From Amorphophallus konjac (Eukaryota; Streptophyta; Magnoliopsida; Alismatales; Araceae), in NCBI GenBank assembly GCA_022559845.1, contig CM040117.1, positions 144,092,732 through 144,156,731 on the forward strand: a stretch of 64,000 nucleotides of DNA. The letters run 5' to 3'. The position numbers were made by a program, and so were the translations under genes. This document shows, piece by piece, positions 1-10,079 of this stretch. The notes under the pieces are model-generated. The model was not told where the DNA came from. It did not search any database and was given only the letters and a program-made list of their open reading frames with translations. Positions within the stretch are counted from its first letter, which is position 1. The number at the start of each line of letters is the position of its first letter.

Positions 1-510
1 GAAGACTAAACACTCCAGCCTATTCCTACATTCAAGGCTTCAGCTACACATTAAGTCTGTACATTGGCTTCGCTTCATCAAGTCTGTACATTGACACGCC
101 AACTTCTTTGAAGTCTGTACATTGCTTCAGGAGCTTCAAGTCCACACATCACTTCGCTCCATGAAGTCTGTACATCCACAGTGTTACTTGAAGTCTGGAC
201 ATTGGTCTTCAAACTCAAAGTCTGCACATTATCTTCGAATCCAAAGTCTGCATAGTGGTCTTCACACTTGAAGTCCATACATTCGATGTGCAGAGTTGAA
301 GTCCATACTGCGCCTCAGGCTGATGTAGTCCATACACTGGTCGGTGGCAAGCCTGTACACTGACCTCAGTGTTTTCAAGTCCATACATTGGCTTCAAGAC
401 TTTCGAGTCTATACATTGCACTTAACTGAAGTCTATACATTGGATTGTCTAACTTCAACTCTATACATCCGATTACTGTTGCAGTGTTCACCAAGTCTAT
501 ACACTGCTTC
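1..510 (+). repeat. Degenerate U3 motif array AAGTCTRTACATTG
   Basis: About eighteen imperfect copies of a 14-base core (AAGTCTGTACATTG, AAGTCTATACACTG and similar), spaced roughly 20-35 bp apart with unrelated filler. The array lies in U3, upstream of the promoter. Equivalent arrays occur reversed at 19020-19790 and 40440-41210, and a shorter one at 57770-57985. Confidence 0.8.
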
Positions 511-599
511 TGATCTAATTCACAATGAGATATGAATGGCGTGTTTGTGATTAAGTCTTGATTCATTAATCTCTTCGTTTGAGTTAATTCCTGATGCAA

Positions 600-1160
600 G
601 ACAGGAACAGGGTCGACGCTAGAGCTTAAGGCGTCCACGCACCAGTGAAGATGCATCCACGGATACTCTTCACAGCGTCAACAGTACGCAAAGGTTGCGT
701 CAACTCAGCCACTCAAGAAGCAGAGGCCTTGTCAGAAATATTCCAATGTGTCAACGCAGCAGTGGAGCAGCGTCCACGCAACTGTTAAGAAAGGCTAGGC
801 TGGTTGCTCACTGGAATGTATCCATGCGTCAACGCCATTGCTAGACAGCGTCAACACAGCCATTGAGCCTGATAGGCATCTAGCTCGGAGACAGCTCAGA
901 AGGGTTAATGCAGGATGATCATAGCGTCTACGCAGCATGCAAACCAGCTGAACTCTTAGTTGCTTGAACACCACTGCGTCAACGCTATGGGCGAGCAGCG
1001 TCCACGCAGGACGTCTGTCTGCCGAAGAATGTGATCACTGGATTATTGATGCGTCAACGCAGCAGGCTGATGGAGTCGACGCTGCAGTTAAACAGGTTGA
1101 AGATCTCTGAAGGCTGTGTCAACCCTTTGGAGCAAGTGTGTTGACGCCACCTCAACTCCA
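600..1160 (+). repeat. U3 motif cluster GCGTCAACGC / GCGTCCACGC / GCGTCGACGC
   Basis: Roughly fifteen copies of a 10-base motif, often followed by AG, spaced irregularly over 550 bp. Many contain TTGAC on one strand, the core of plant W-boxes. The cluster recurs in every LTR of this family (18600-18910, 40020-40340, 58080-58400) and, sparsely, between gag and the second ORF (23990-24140 and 63560-63780). Confidence 0.7.
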
Positions 1161-1880
1161 GTTGCTGCGTACTAATGAAGGGCACGTGATTCAAGGTGCC
1201 TGGCTCGTGATCCAAGGATGGACGAGATTCCAAGATGCTGCCACGTGGTCCGAATTCTTAGGGCGGGAACTGTGGAAGCCACACGCGCCCTGGCTGCTAC
1301 TGCTGCTGCGGGTATATGTTCAAGCCTTCGTCCACAGATGAAGGCTGATCGGTGGAGGCAGATCAAAGCCTTAAGAGCAGAAGCTGAGAGCAGGAAAAGA
1401 GAGAAAGAAGAGAGAGCCTCCACGATCCAGCAGAAGAAAAGAAAAAGAGAAAGAGAGAAAAGGAGAGTAGAGATCGAGAGAAGAAGAGAAGTGCAGCAGA
1501 GAAGAAAGAGAAAGAGAGAGAGTGACGAAAGAGAGTGAGATCGAGGGAGATCCATTCTTGATGGACCGTGGATCAAATCCAGGCCATCCAGCTCTTTGAG
1601 AGCCAAATTGTGCTTTACGTTTATAGCTTTCTGATTGCTGTTCATCCTGTCTTTTATTTCATTCTATACTTTCTTCAAGCTGTTAGCCAGCGTCTGCAGA
1701 GGTGGACTCCTCTGGACGGGTAAGCTGTAATCCCCAGCGGTTTGCAGAGGTGCATCCTCTGGACAGCAAGCTGTGAGGCTCAGCGGGCGAGGAGGATTCC
1801 TCGGACGGCAAGCTGTGTTACCCAGCGGATTGTAGGCAAGCTGTGATGCCCAGCGGTTCAAGCTGTGAGTCAGTAGTAAG

Positions 1881-1901
1881 CCACACTCGGGTTGAGTGTG
1901 G
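1881..1901 (+). other. Conserved LTR stem-loop CCACACTC...GAGTGTGG
   Basis: Perfect 8-bp stem with a 5-base loop, followed by a GATGTAGGTC and GAACCACCTAAAAA-type block. The same stem occurs in all six LTRs of the two copia-type families in this window, although the loop differs (GGGTT here, AGTTT in TE1). It lies downstream of TATA, so it is in the RNA leader. Confidence 0.7.
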
Positions 1902-2287
1902 GGTTGATGTAGGTCTGCTGGACTGAACCACCTAAAAACCCATTGAGTAGTGGTTTGATTTCTTTGTGTGTTTGGCGCTAGATGAATGCATAGGGTCGAG
2001 ATAGGTTGATCTTCTATATGTGTTCATTTCATTGATGCGCACACTATATGCTTGACAGTGGTTTTGTGTGTTTGCTTGATCTGTCAAATTGCTGCCCACT
2101 TTAGATGTTTGCTAGGGGCACACTTCATATTTGTCTACAGGTTCAGTAGATGACTGGATTAGTTTTTCCTCAGTTAGTCTTAGTGCTTTTATTCCGCAGT
2201 TCTGAGCACTAGAATTTTAATTGGGCGAAAGTTTTTAAACGGTATTCATTCAACCCCCCCTCTGAATACAAAGCACCGAACCCAACA

Positions 2288-4852
2288 GACTGGACCATCC
2301 CAAGGACAAGCATCTGATGGCGTTCCTTGAGCGCTTCAACCTTGGAGGGAAGCGCGATTTAATTCTCGTTCGTCGAGCCGAGGGAGCCCTACTGGCGGAG
2401 AGAGACAGTTTGACCGAGTCAGTCACTCACACCATGCCTATATATGTCCCGGGTGAGCCCAGAAAGTGGAGAGCCGTGCTCGGAGTGCAGGAGTTATCTC
2501 CCGAGGCCGGGATGCTGACGAGAGCACCGCAGTATACACCGGCTCGCTGGAGTGAAGCTGTCGGGTGTGTCGACAGGGAGAAGCCCGTGTATGGTTTATT
2601 CCTCGCCCCGCTTCATTGGGGATACCAAGACGAACCTTTTATTTTAGACTGCTTGGCGGTCCGGTTCAAACATCAGATTTCAGTGGGGTGGTTTGGAGTG
2701 CTCAAAGCCACCGATGCTCATGCCTTCAGACCGGGGGCAGTTGAATTCACAGACTTTGTGTTACGGCAGTACGCCCCCATCCTGGTGCATGCTGGTGTAT
2801 ACCAGAGTGTATATGCTTCTCGGTACAGGTACCCGATCTCCCGAGGTCTGTGCTGTGGGATGATTGAAGTCTTCTGCCCAAAGTACAACACTTTTTATAC
2901 TGCAGAAGGTGAGACTTCATTGGACCTATGGAGCCTTTCTCAGCTGAGCGGCTTGCCGATAGATGGGGAGCCGTATGAGGAGGTTTGTTTTCCAGACTGG
3001 CTGAAAGACCATACCGACGACGAAGGCAGATATTTCACAGGCTTCACCTACCGCTACCTCATGAAGGCATATCGCACCCTGCTGTGCCTGACGCTTGACT
3101 CGCGGGAGGTGCGGAAGCCTGGCAAAAAGAGACGCATGCGGATGGGCACGTGGCTTCAGTATTTCTTCCGTGGGGAGTAGCAGTACGAGGACTTCCCCAT
3201 GGTTGTTCCGACAGCGGTGAAGCAGAAGAAGAGGGCTCGACGTCAAGCGACATACCCTGCCGTTTCAGGGGGAGGGCGACGAGAGGGCCCGAATCCCACA
3301 GGAGTTGACGCAGTCACACATTGCGCTGCGTATCTGACATATTGGCTTTGTTCATTCGCCCTCCCTCAAGGGGACGAGACAGTAATCAGACCGGCGGCTA
3401 TTTACCCTGCCTGTTTAATTGCTTGGGGGATGAAGCTGTCCCTGTGCCCTGTGGCTCTATGCCTCATATACAAGATGTTGGGGGATTTGCACAAGTCGCG
3501 CATCCCCAGGAATTCACGGATAGTTGGTCCCATCCACTTCTTTAACGCTTGGGTCTTCACTCTGTTTCCAGAAGAAGCTCCCCGGTCGATGCAGTCAGAT
3601 CGTCCTTTGCCGCGGATGATCGAATTTGCCAGTGCTGAGCCGTCCTCACTAGCGGATCAACTTTTTGCTATTCGGGGGGAGTTGACTACAGTTCGAACCG
3701 ATTCCCCTTGCATTCTGCACTTTTGGAGCTTGGCTGCCAGCTGTAGCCCTCTTGTCAACAGGATGCGGCAATGCCGATTATTTGAGACAGAGGAATTTAT
3801 TCATCAGCTGACTGGGTTCAAGAGCACAAGGCCCATCTTGGAGCCGGAACTGGTCGATTGGGCGTTGTCTATTCACCCCAGTGTTCTTGTCTTCAGGAAG
3901 AGCGGCTTACTATGGCTGGAGCCATATTATCCCTTTCGTTTTGGCCAGAATTTTGGGTACGACCAGCAAATTCCTTCTTCTTCAGCCCGGTTCAATATGC
4001 TGAATAGACATCGGGCTGGTCAGACGACTACGGATGAAGCCCGCGCATGGTGGGAATACTTCCATCGTCGGGAGGACGTATCATTCAGGGTGCCAACCCT
4101 AGCCCGTCTGCCCCGAGTGACTCCAGACTTCATCAAGTGGTGGAATGTGCGAACGGGCTTCTATCGGAACTTCCGGAAAGACTGTTGGCATAGTGCCGAA
4201 CGTCGTTTCTTAGATTCGCAGCGGGAGCCTGTTTTGGATGTTGATCCATCCTATTTGAAGAAGCTGAAGTCCTGGTCCAACACCGAGGTGATGGCATATC
4301 TAGAGGCCAGGAAAGCTGCGAAGGGCAAGTCATCCCGAGCCGACCCAAAGATGCCAGAGATCCAGAGGGATGATTATATCAAGAGTCTCTGGGGGCTGTG
4401 CCGGGTTAGCAGTGACCGGGTCGCTCTTCAGATGATCCCCCTTCCGGTGGAAGAACCTCTTCCTACAGTGGCGGGTTGGCGCCCAGAAGCTGACCGCTTT
4501 CATCCCTATCGGACATTCATCAGGAGGGAAGATAGACAGGCTGACTTGTCTTCCAGCACCCCCTGGATATTTGCCCTACTTTATTCTCATGGGCTTTCAA
4601 TTTCTGGTCCACTAGAAGAAATTCGGGACCATCAGCTCCTCATATCTTTCAAGTATGTCGACGGCTGGGGATTCGACCACTTGAGCTTATATCATCACTT
4701 GTCATCCTATGGCCATGAAGACTTCGCTCAACTGGCGGAAAAAAGTGAAACAATTGGCGATGTGTGCTGGCTCATCCGCGAGGCGGCTTCCCGGGACAAG
4801 GCGCCAGTATTGCTTTACTGGCCGCTTAGTCCTCGATATACAGGGCTGCCAG
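2288..4852 (+). pseudogene. Antisense gene of TE3, exon 1: plant-mobile-domain-like protein
   Basis: One continuous frame broken only by a TAG at 3178-3180. The protein is cut at its N-terminus by the TE5 LTR: coding sequence starts at the first bases after the LTR, and the ATG at 2317 is internal. Segments such as LSQLSGLPIDGEPYEE and, later, a hydrophobic stretch around 3310-3480 (AAYLTYWLCSF, then LSLCPVALCLIYKMLGDL) fit the plant mobile domain (PMD, aminotransferase-like) family. That family is known from plant transposons and from host proteins such as MAIN and MAIL1. The gene runs opposite to gag-pol of TE3 and downstream of it, where Tat-lineage elements are known to carry extra ORFs. 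The homologous exon in TE8 (52543-54847) lacks the TAG at 3178 but has others. Function unknown. Confidence 0.7.
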
Positions 4853-4933
4853 GTAATGCTTATTTTCTTCTTTAGCCCTAAAGCTGCTTCTTCTATAGTT
4901 AGTGTGCATCTTCTCACCTATGTGCGTTTGCAG
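4853..4933 (+). other. Intron 1 of the antisense gene
   Basis: GTAATG donor after CTGCCAG and a pyrimidine-rich TTTGCAG acceptor. Splicing joins exon 1 (phase 1) in frame to the next coding block. The TE8 copy has the same junctions (52465-52542, GTATGC to TTTGCAG) while the intron body has diverged. Confidence 0.75.
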
Positions 4934-5449
4934 CTCACCTTTCTATGGAGGCGACCCGACACTATAGGGAGTTGATATCTAAGGCGCAGAAGCCTTCATA
5001 TTTTAATATTCCAGAGCTAGCTCTGACTACGACACCATTTCCCCCTGGGGACTCGCGGAAGCGGACCAGGTCCCAAGTGAGGGAGGCTATCGGTAGAGCC
5101 AAGAAGGCCAAAAGGGTGGAGTCTCGCGCTACTCGGGCACGTCAGAGGAAGGCTGCTGAAGAGGAGTCCACATTTCCCCTTCCTCGGGTTCCGTCATTCT
5201 CTGAATTCGAGGCCGCCTGGACGTAAGGGCCTGAGGGCGAAGGTGACTTCTTATTCTTGCATGGCTTGTTTGTTTATTTCCGCCGCCCATGTTGATCATC
5301 CTTCCTTTCCGTAGCTACTGGCACTACCTCCGCCGTTGTTGGGTTGGAGGCGGCAACCGGAGCTGCTGCTGGGGAGAGAGAGGAGGAAGCCCCCTCGGCC
5401 TCCGCTGAGGGTCACTTTCCTTCACCGACACCCCATCGAGAAATAAAAG
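4934..5449 (+). pseudogene. Antisense gene of TE3, exons 2 and 3 (basic linker)
   Basis: Exon 2 (4934 to about 5222-5250) encodes a basic stretch rich in KRTRS and KKAKR, possibly a nuclear localisation signal. Exon 3 (5315-5449) is Ala/Glu-rich. The acceptor at 5314 (TTTCCGTAG) is clear and conserved in TE8. The donor is not settled. GTAAGG at 5223 gives the wrong frame for exon 3. GTGACT at about 5250 gives the right frame but leaves a TAA at 5224-5226, which TE8 shares. Either both copies inherited a stop or the true donor is elsewhere. Exon 3 ends at GTAATT (5450). Confidence 0.55.
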
Positions 5450-5532
5450 GTAATTTGCTGCATGCCCATAGAGCTTAGTGGCATATTGTGGTTTCAGTCG
5501 GGTCTTGACTGTTTATTGTCTTTCAATTCCAG

Positions 5533-5978
5533 TCAGTGTTCGACCCACGCTGATCCCTAAGGTCAGTGCCACGGCAGGGGTTGCCATCGGAGAGCAAGGA
5601 CTTCCAAGGGACCAGCCCCCGGATATTTTGCCGACGGATGCTCCCGAGGCGGGGACCGCTGACGAGGTTCTAGATAGAGGGCCTCCTCCTAGCAGCACGG
5701 TTCCCGCTCAGGTGCCGGAGGTCCGAGAACAGGCAGAAGAATCATCCTCCTCTGAACAAGTTGATTATGGTGGCAGCTCCGGCGATGACGAGGGGTTCCT
5801 GATTGTCGACACCGAGGCTGAGGACGCCGGGGCTTCCTCAGCTTACGAGAGCGACATTTTAACATTTAGCCCTCCAAGACTACTGGGGGCCGAGCGCGGG
5901 CCATCATATTCGACTGCGGAGGGAGGACTGGAGTCTTGAGAGGCCACTTTTGGAGGCCTAAATATAGTGCCAGTTGAG
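5533..5978 (+). pseudogene. Antisense gene of TE3, exon 4 (acidic linker)
   Basis: Entered after intron 5450-5532 (GTAATT to AATTCCAG, phase 1) and left at GTAGGA (5979). It encodes a Pro/Glu/Ser-rich low-complexity region with SSSSEQVDYGG and AGASSAYESD, both also present in TE8. A TGA at 5937-5939 interrupts copy 1 where TE8 has TCA. No domain recognised; probably a disordered linker between the N-terminal domain and the C-terminal coiled coil. Confidence 0.65.
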
Positions 5979-6059
5979 GTAGGAAATGTTCCGACTTCTG
6001 TCCGCGGCACTTCTTTCTATTTTCAAGCCAGCTGGCTAATGTATATATATGCAACGCAG

Positions 6060-7211
6060 GCTGAGGTGATACCGCCAGCTATAATGATCCGCATACCCCT
6101 CCCAGACGTGGAGATGGGTCAGTCAGCATCCCCACCTATTGTGTGGCCCATTGCCCTGCGGCTTCCACGGACATATGCTACTGTAGCGGCCTTAAAGGAG
6201 CCCGGCGTGACTGCCAAAGTCAGCGCTCCGACCGAGGTTGCAAGGGCTCAAGCCTTGGTGGCCAGCACAGAATCATTACTGTCGCCAAGTGGCCTTCCGG
6301 ACATAGAAGCGGGAGAAATTATTGCAGATGAGGCCGATGTCATCAAAGCCTTGTCGGTCATAGAGGGCTCTCCCCCTTTAGCAGCCGGTGAGACTGCTCA
6401 AGAGGAACGAGTGCCTTCCGTTGCCGATACGGCTGTTGTAGCCTCACCTTAAAGGGCGGGCAAGGAAGTTGCCATTATGGAGGCCCCTTTAGTTGCTGCA
6501 GCTACAATAGTCGGGCCGGGTGTGGGCGTTGTGCAGACTATGCCGTCGACGTCCCTCGGGGTGGCCGATGACATCTGGGCCGAGGTAGATACCAGGGTAG
6601 ACTTTCAGCTCCCCGAGACTTCGCCACTCGGCCTACAATTCTCCGATGACATGGTGTGGCAGTCTCTAGAGAATCTCCAGCGGGCCATGTTAGCTTCTCC
6701 GGGCCTGACTTATATGCAGCTGAGAAGCTTGATAGATCATCTCTCCCGATCTCTTTTAGCATTCGGCTGCCCAATGGATGATTGGACCCCGCGGGTTGTA
6801 ATGTTGTTAAAGCACGCCAATAGGCGGGAGTTCCTCAGTCGAGAGGTTTCTGATCAGCTGACTGCTGTGAAGCTAGAGAGGGCGGATTGCCACATTGCCG
6901 TCACTTCATTGAGGGTGACCGTGGGACAGCTGAGAAACGTTGCCGATGATATCTCGGAACGCCGGCTGCTCCTCACGGCACGGATAGAAGAGTTGCGCAC
7001 GGAACTTGCTAAGGTTGAAGCCGAGCTGCAGGAAGGCGAGCGCCTAGAGGTCCAGACAACGGAAGAAGCTGACCTGGCCGAAGGACAACTTGCCTCGCTA
7101 GATGAGAGGTTATTTCAGTTGACACCCAACGAGGCCCGTTTGCAGGAATTGACCCAATACCCCTCGCTGGGCCTTTTGGAGTTGACAGATATCTTCCGAC
7201 GTCCTTTCCCA
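6060..7211 (+). pseudogene. Antisense gene of TE3, last exon: C-terminal coiled coil
   Basis: Entered after intron 5979-6059 (phase 0, acceptor ATGCAACGCAG). The first part is Ala/Val/Glu-rich. From about 6650 it is a long heptad-like region ending near the motif LQELTQYPSLGLLEL. A TAA at 6450-6452 breaks the frame where TE8 has CAG. TE8 ends with a stop just after the DIF motif (50208). Copy 1 has lost that stop and runs on to 7460, so I place the ancestral end at about 7211. The conserved exon-intron plan in two diverged copies shows it was a real spliced gene, transcribed against its carrier element. Confidence 0.65.
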
Positions 7212-7639
7212 TGGCTTTGCTTTTCTTTTCTCCTCGCATGGAGTTCTACCTCTTTTTGCCTTCGGAACACATGTATCCATGGGGATGCCCCGGGCACAGA
7301 TGTACTCTGGCGATTCTTATTAATGAAAACATCTTTATCTGTCGCTTCAATCACGACTCCTTCTCCTTTTTCCTTCTCTTTTTTTTTTGGCCGATCGTCC
7401 GGACCCGGGGATACGCACTGGTGGCGCAGGAGAGCGCTCACGCCTTCAGGGAAGGGGTGAGGTGTTCGCTCCACCGCGGTGCAGCTGTTCCCGGAGCATG
7501 CAGCATAGGCGGATGTGCCTAATGAACCTTGTTGATGATGACGGAAGGTGTGTTACAACCATCGACACGTGTCAAAGTGTTGACACAATGATGCTTTGTT
7601 GATCAACGAGGGCGGAATGCCCGGGTTAGAGGGTAGTTG
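7212..7639. other. Spacer downstream of the antisense gene
   Basis: No coding signal. Parts around 7400-7510 match the reverse complement of 49930-50040 next to the TE8 gene, so this is inherited 3' flank of the gene. A run of nine T lies near 7380. Confidence 0.5.
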
Positions 7640-8345
7640 ACCGGACTCGCCGATGGTCGCGAGGGTCAAAAGGGTAGATGGCTCTGCCGATGGTGACAAG
7701 AACCGGAAAAGGGCAGTGATCTATCTTGCCGATGGTGACAAGGGTCGAAAAGGGTAGACGGTCTTCCCGATGATGACAAAAGACCGGAAAGGGTAGCGAC
7801 CGGTCTTGTCGATAGTGACAAGGGTCGAAAGGGTAGACGGCCTCGCCGATGATGACAAAAGACCGGAAAGGGTAGCGACCAATCTTGCCGATGGTGACAA
7901 GGGTTGAAAGGGTAGATGGTCTTGCCGATGATGACAAAAGACCGGGTAGAGTAGCGACCGATCTTGCCGATGGTGACAAGGGTCGAAAGGGTAAACGGTC
8001 CTGCCGATGATGACAAAAGACCGGATAGAGTAACAACCGATCTTGCCGATGGTGACAAGGGTCGAAGGGGTAGACGGTCTTGCCGATGATGACAAAAGAC
8101 CGGAAAGGGTAGCGACAGGTCTTGCCGATGTTGACAAGGGTCGAAAGGGTAGACGGTCTTGCCGATGATGACAAAAGATCAGAAAGGGTAGCGACCGGTC
8201 TTGCCGATGGTGACAAGGGTCGAAAGGGTAGACGATCTTGCCGATGATGACAAAAGACCGGATAGAGTAGCAACCAATCTTGCCGATGGTGACAAGGGTC
8301 GAAGGGGTAGATGGTCTTGCCGATGGTGACAAAAAACTGGATAGG
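7640..8345 (-). repeat. Two-part tandem repeat, about 78-bp dimer
   Basis: Alternating units of about 37 and 41 bp, both beginning CTTGCCGATGRTGACAA. One continues with GGGTCGAAAGGGTAGACGG, the other with AAGACCGGAAAGGGTAGCGAC. There are eight to nine dimers with a few per cent variation. The block lies between the end of TE3 pol and the antisense gene. Tandem repeats in this 3' position are known for Tat-lineage elements and can seed satellites. The long minus-strand open frames here come from the repeat lacking stops. Confidence 0.85.
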
Positions 8346-8889
8346 GTGTATAAGTGGGATATCGGATGAAGGTTCCGCCTTGGCCTTGTAAATGGCCTTC
8401 CGGACGGAGGATGGTTCATCACTATTCATCATTCATTTTTATTCACATTACTGACCTAAGTGCCCTTTCGGGTTTTCACCGAGGCCAGCCCCCTCTTGCT
8501 TTTGCCCGCGCACCCTTTCGGGTTTTCACGCGGCGGGGTACCCGATTTTGCCTGCGACGCCCTTTTGGGTTTTCGCCACAGCTGGGTTATAGCCATTTTT
8601 GCACTTGTCCCGATATAGGAACCAGTCTGGCGGGGTATCTCTATTTTTTACCCCATCTTATCTTCTTTCTTTCTTTATTTTTGTACAGGGTGGCAGACCG
8701 AAGTATGATGTTTGACCCTTGGTCGACAGTAGATGGCCCGTAGTGGCAACAATGTGAGAAGGTCATCTAGAACATGAAGTCTTAAGCCGACAAGGGTTTA
8801 TTCGTTAGCAGGAAGATAATGCTAACGCCAGGAAGGGCTTTCGTGCCAATTCGAACATAAGGCTCGTAATGGCGGTGCGGCGTATTCTT
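8346..8889. other. Non-coding 3' region of TE3 with a small triplicated motif
   Basis: Holds three copies of CCCTTTCGGGTTTTC (one with CCCTTTTGGG) near 8463, 8512 and 8561, about 50 bp apart and each followed by a G/C-rich stretch. Otherwise I see nothing. Confidence 0.5.
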
Positions 8890-10060
8890 TCGGAAGCTCG
8901 ATCAGGGAAGAATGCCACTAGACCAAGGAGAAGGTAGCTTGATCAGGGTAGGATGCCACTGGACCAAGGGAAGGTAGCTCGATCGGGGCGGAGTGCCACT
9001 GGACCAAGGAAAGGGTAGCTCGGTCAGGGCGGAATGCCACTGGACCAAGGGAAGGGTAGCTTGATCATGGAGGAGTGCCACTAGACCAAGGAGCGGTAGC
9101 TCGATCAGGGTGGAATGCCACTAGACCAGGGAAGGGTAGCTTGATTCGGGCGGAATGCCACTAAGCCAAGGTAAGGTTGCTCGATCAGGGCAGAATGCCA
9201 CTAGACCAAGGAAGCGAGCTCGGTTAGGGCGGAATGCCACTAACCAGGAGAAGGTAGCTCGGTTAGGGCGGAGTGCCACTAAACCAAGGAAAAAGGTAGC
9301 TCGGTTAGGGTGGAGTGCCGCTAAACCAAGGAGAGGTAGCTCGATCATGGCAGAATGCCACTAGACCAAGGAAGCTAGCCCGGTTAGGGCAGAATGCCAC
9401 TAAGTCAAGGAGAAGGTAGCTTGGTTAGGGCAGAGTGCCACTAAACCAAGGAAAAAGGTAGCTCGATTAGGGCGGAGTGCCGCTAAACCAAGGGGAGGTA
9501 GCTCGATTAGGGCAGAATGCCACTAGACCAAGGAAGAAGGTAGCTCGGTTAGGGCGGAGTGCCACTAAACCAAGGTAAGGTAGCTCGATCAGGGCAGAAT
9601 GCCACAAAACCAAGGAGAGGTAGCTCGATCAGGGCAGAATGCCACTAGACCAAGGAAGCTAGCTCGGTTAGGGCGGAATGCCACTAACCAGGAGAAGGTA
9701 GCTCGGTTAGGGCGGAGTGCCACTAACCAAGGAAAGGGTATCTTGATCGGAGCGGAATGCCGTTAGACCAAGGGGAGGTAGCTCGATCAGGGCGGAGTGC
9801 CACTAAACCAAGGTAAGGTAGCTCGATCAGGGCAGAATGCCACTAAACCAAGGAGAGGTAGCTCGATCAGGGCAGAATGCCACTAGACTAAGGAAGCTAG
9901 CTCGATTAGGGTGGAATGCCACTAACCAGGAGAAGGTAGCTCGGTTAGGGTGGATTGCCACTAACCATGGAAAGGGTAGCTTGATCGGAGTAGAATGCCG
10001 CTAGACCAAGGGGAGGTAGCTCGATCAGGGCTGAGTGCCACTGACCAAGGAGAGGTTAGC
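8890..10060 (-). repeat. Tandem repeat of about 39 bp, roughly 30 copies
   Basis: Degenerate unit reading GTAGCTCGATCAGGGC, then RGAATGCCACTAGACCAAGGA, with unit lengths of about 35-41 bp. Subtypes alternate (TCGATCAGGGCAGAATG and TCGGTTAGGGCGGAGTG), suggesting growth of blocks of several units. It sits directly downstream of the integrase end of TE3. Confidence 0.9.
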
Positions 10061-10079
10061 TCCGACCGGTCACTCGGGA

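Larger units (their letters stand above)
1..2287 (+). mobile_element. TE5: LTR of the TE2/TE6 family (left end outside window)
   Basis: Solo LTR or 3' LTR of a plus-strand copia-type element. It matches the LTRs at 17461-20075 and 38891-41500 (both reversed) and at 57507-59466. It ends in the family end CCGAACCCAACA at 2287. What follows is not a primer site but coding sequence of the antisense gene of TE3, so this is a 3' LTR or a solo LTR inserted into that gene. The order inside is: motif array 1-510, GCGTCAACGC-type motifs 600-1160, TATA-like GGTATATG near 1309, purine-rich leader 1380-1540, hairpins 1680-1870, conserved stem-loop 1881-1901, and C-rich end 2250-2287. The first five bases after it are GACTG; the matching TSD would lie outside the window. 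Confidence 0.85.

Noticed and set aside
1218..1538. 106-residue Arg/Glu-rich ORF
   Set aside because: It is a translation of the purine-rich LTR leader, and the same region in other LTRs is not open in a conserved frame.
7626..8432. Three overlapping minus-strand ORFs of 130-268 codons with a repetitive protein
   Set aside because: They come from a tandem repeat whose unit lacks stops in several frames; there is no domain and no start context.
7212..8889. Search for the TE3 3' LTR between pol and the antisense gene
   Set aside because: No stretch here resembles 43535-46999, so the 3' LTR is presumed to lie left of TE5, outside the window.
8890..10060. CRISPR-like array of regular repeats
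   Set aside because: Units are contiguous and degenerate with no unique spacers, and this is plant DNA next to a retrotransposon integrase.
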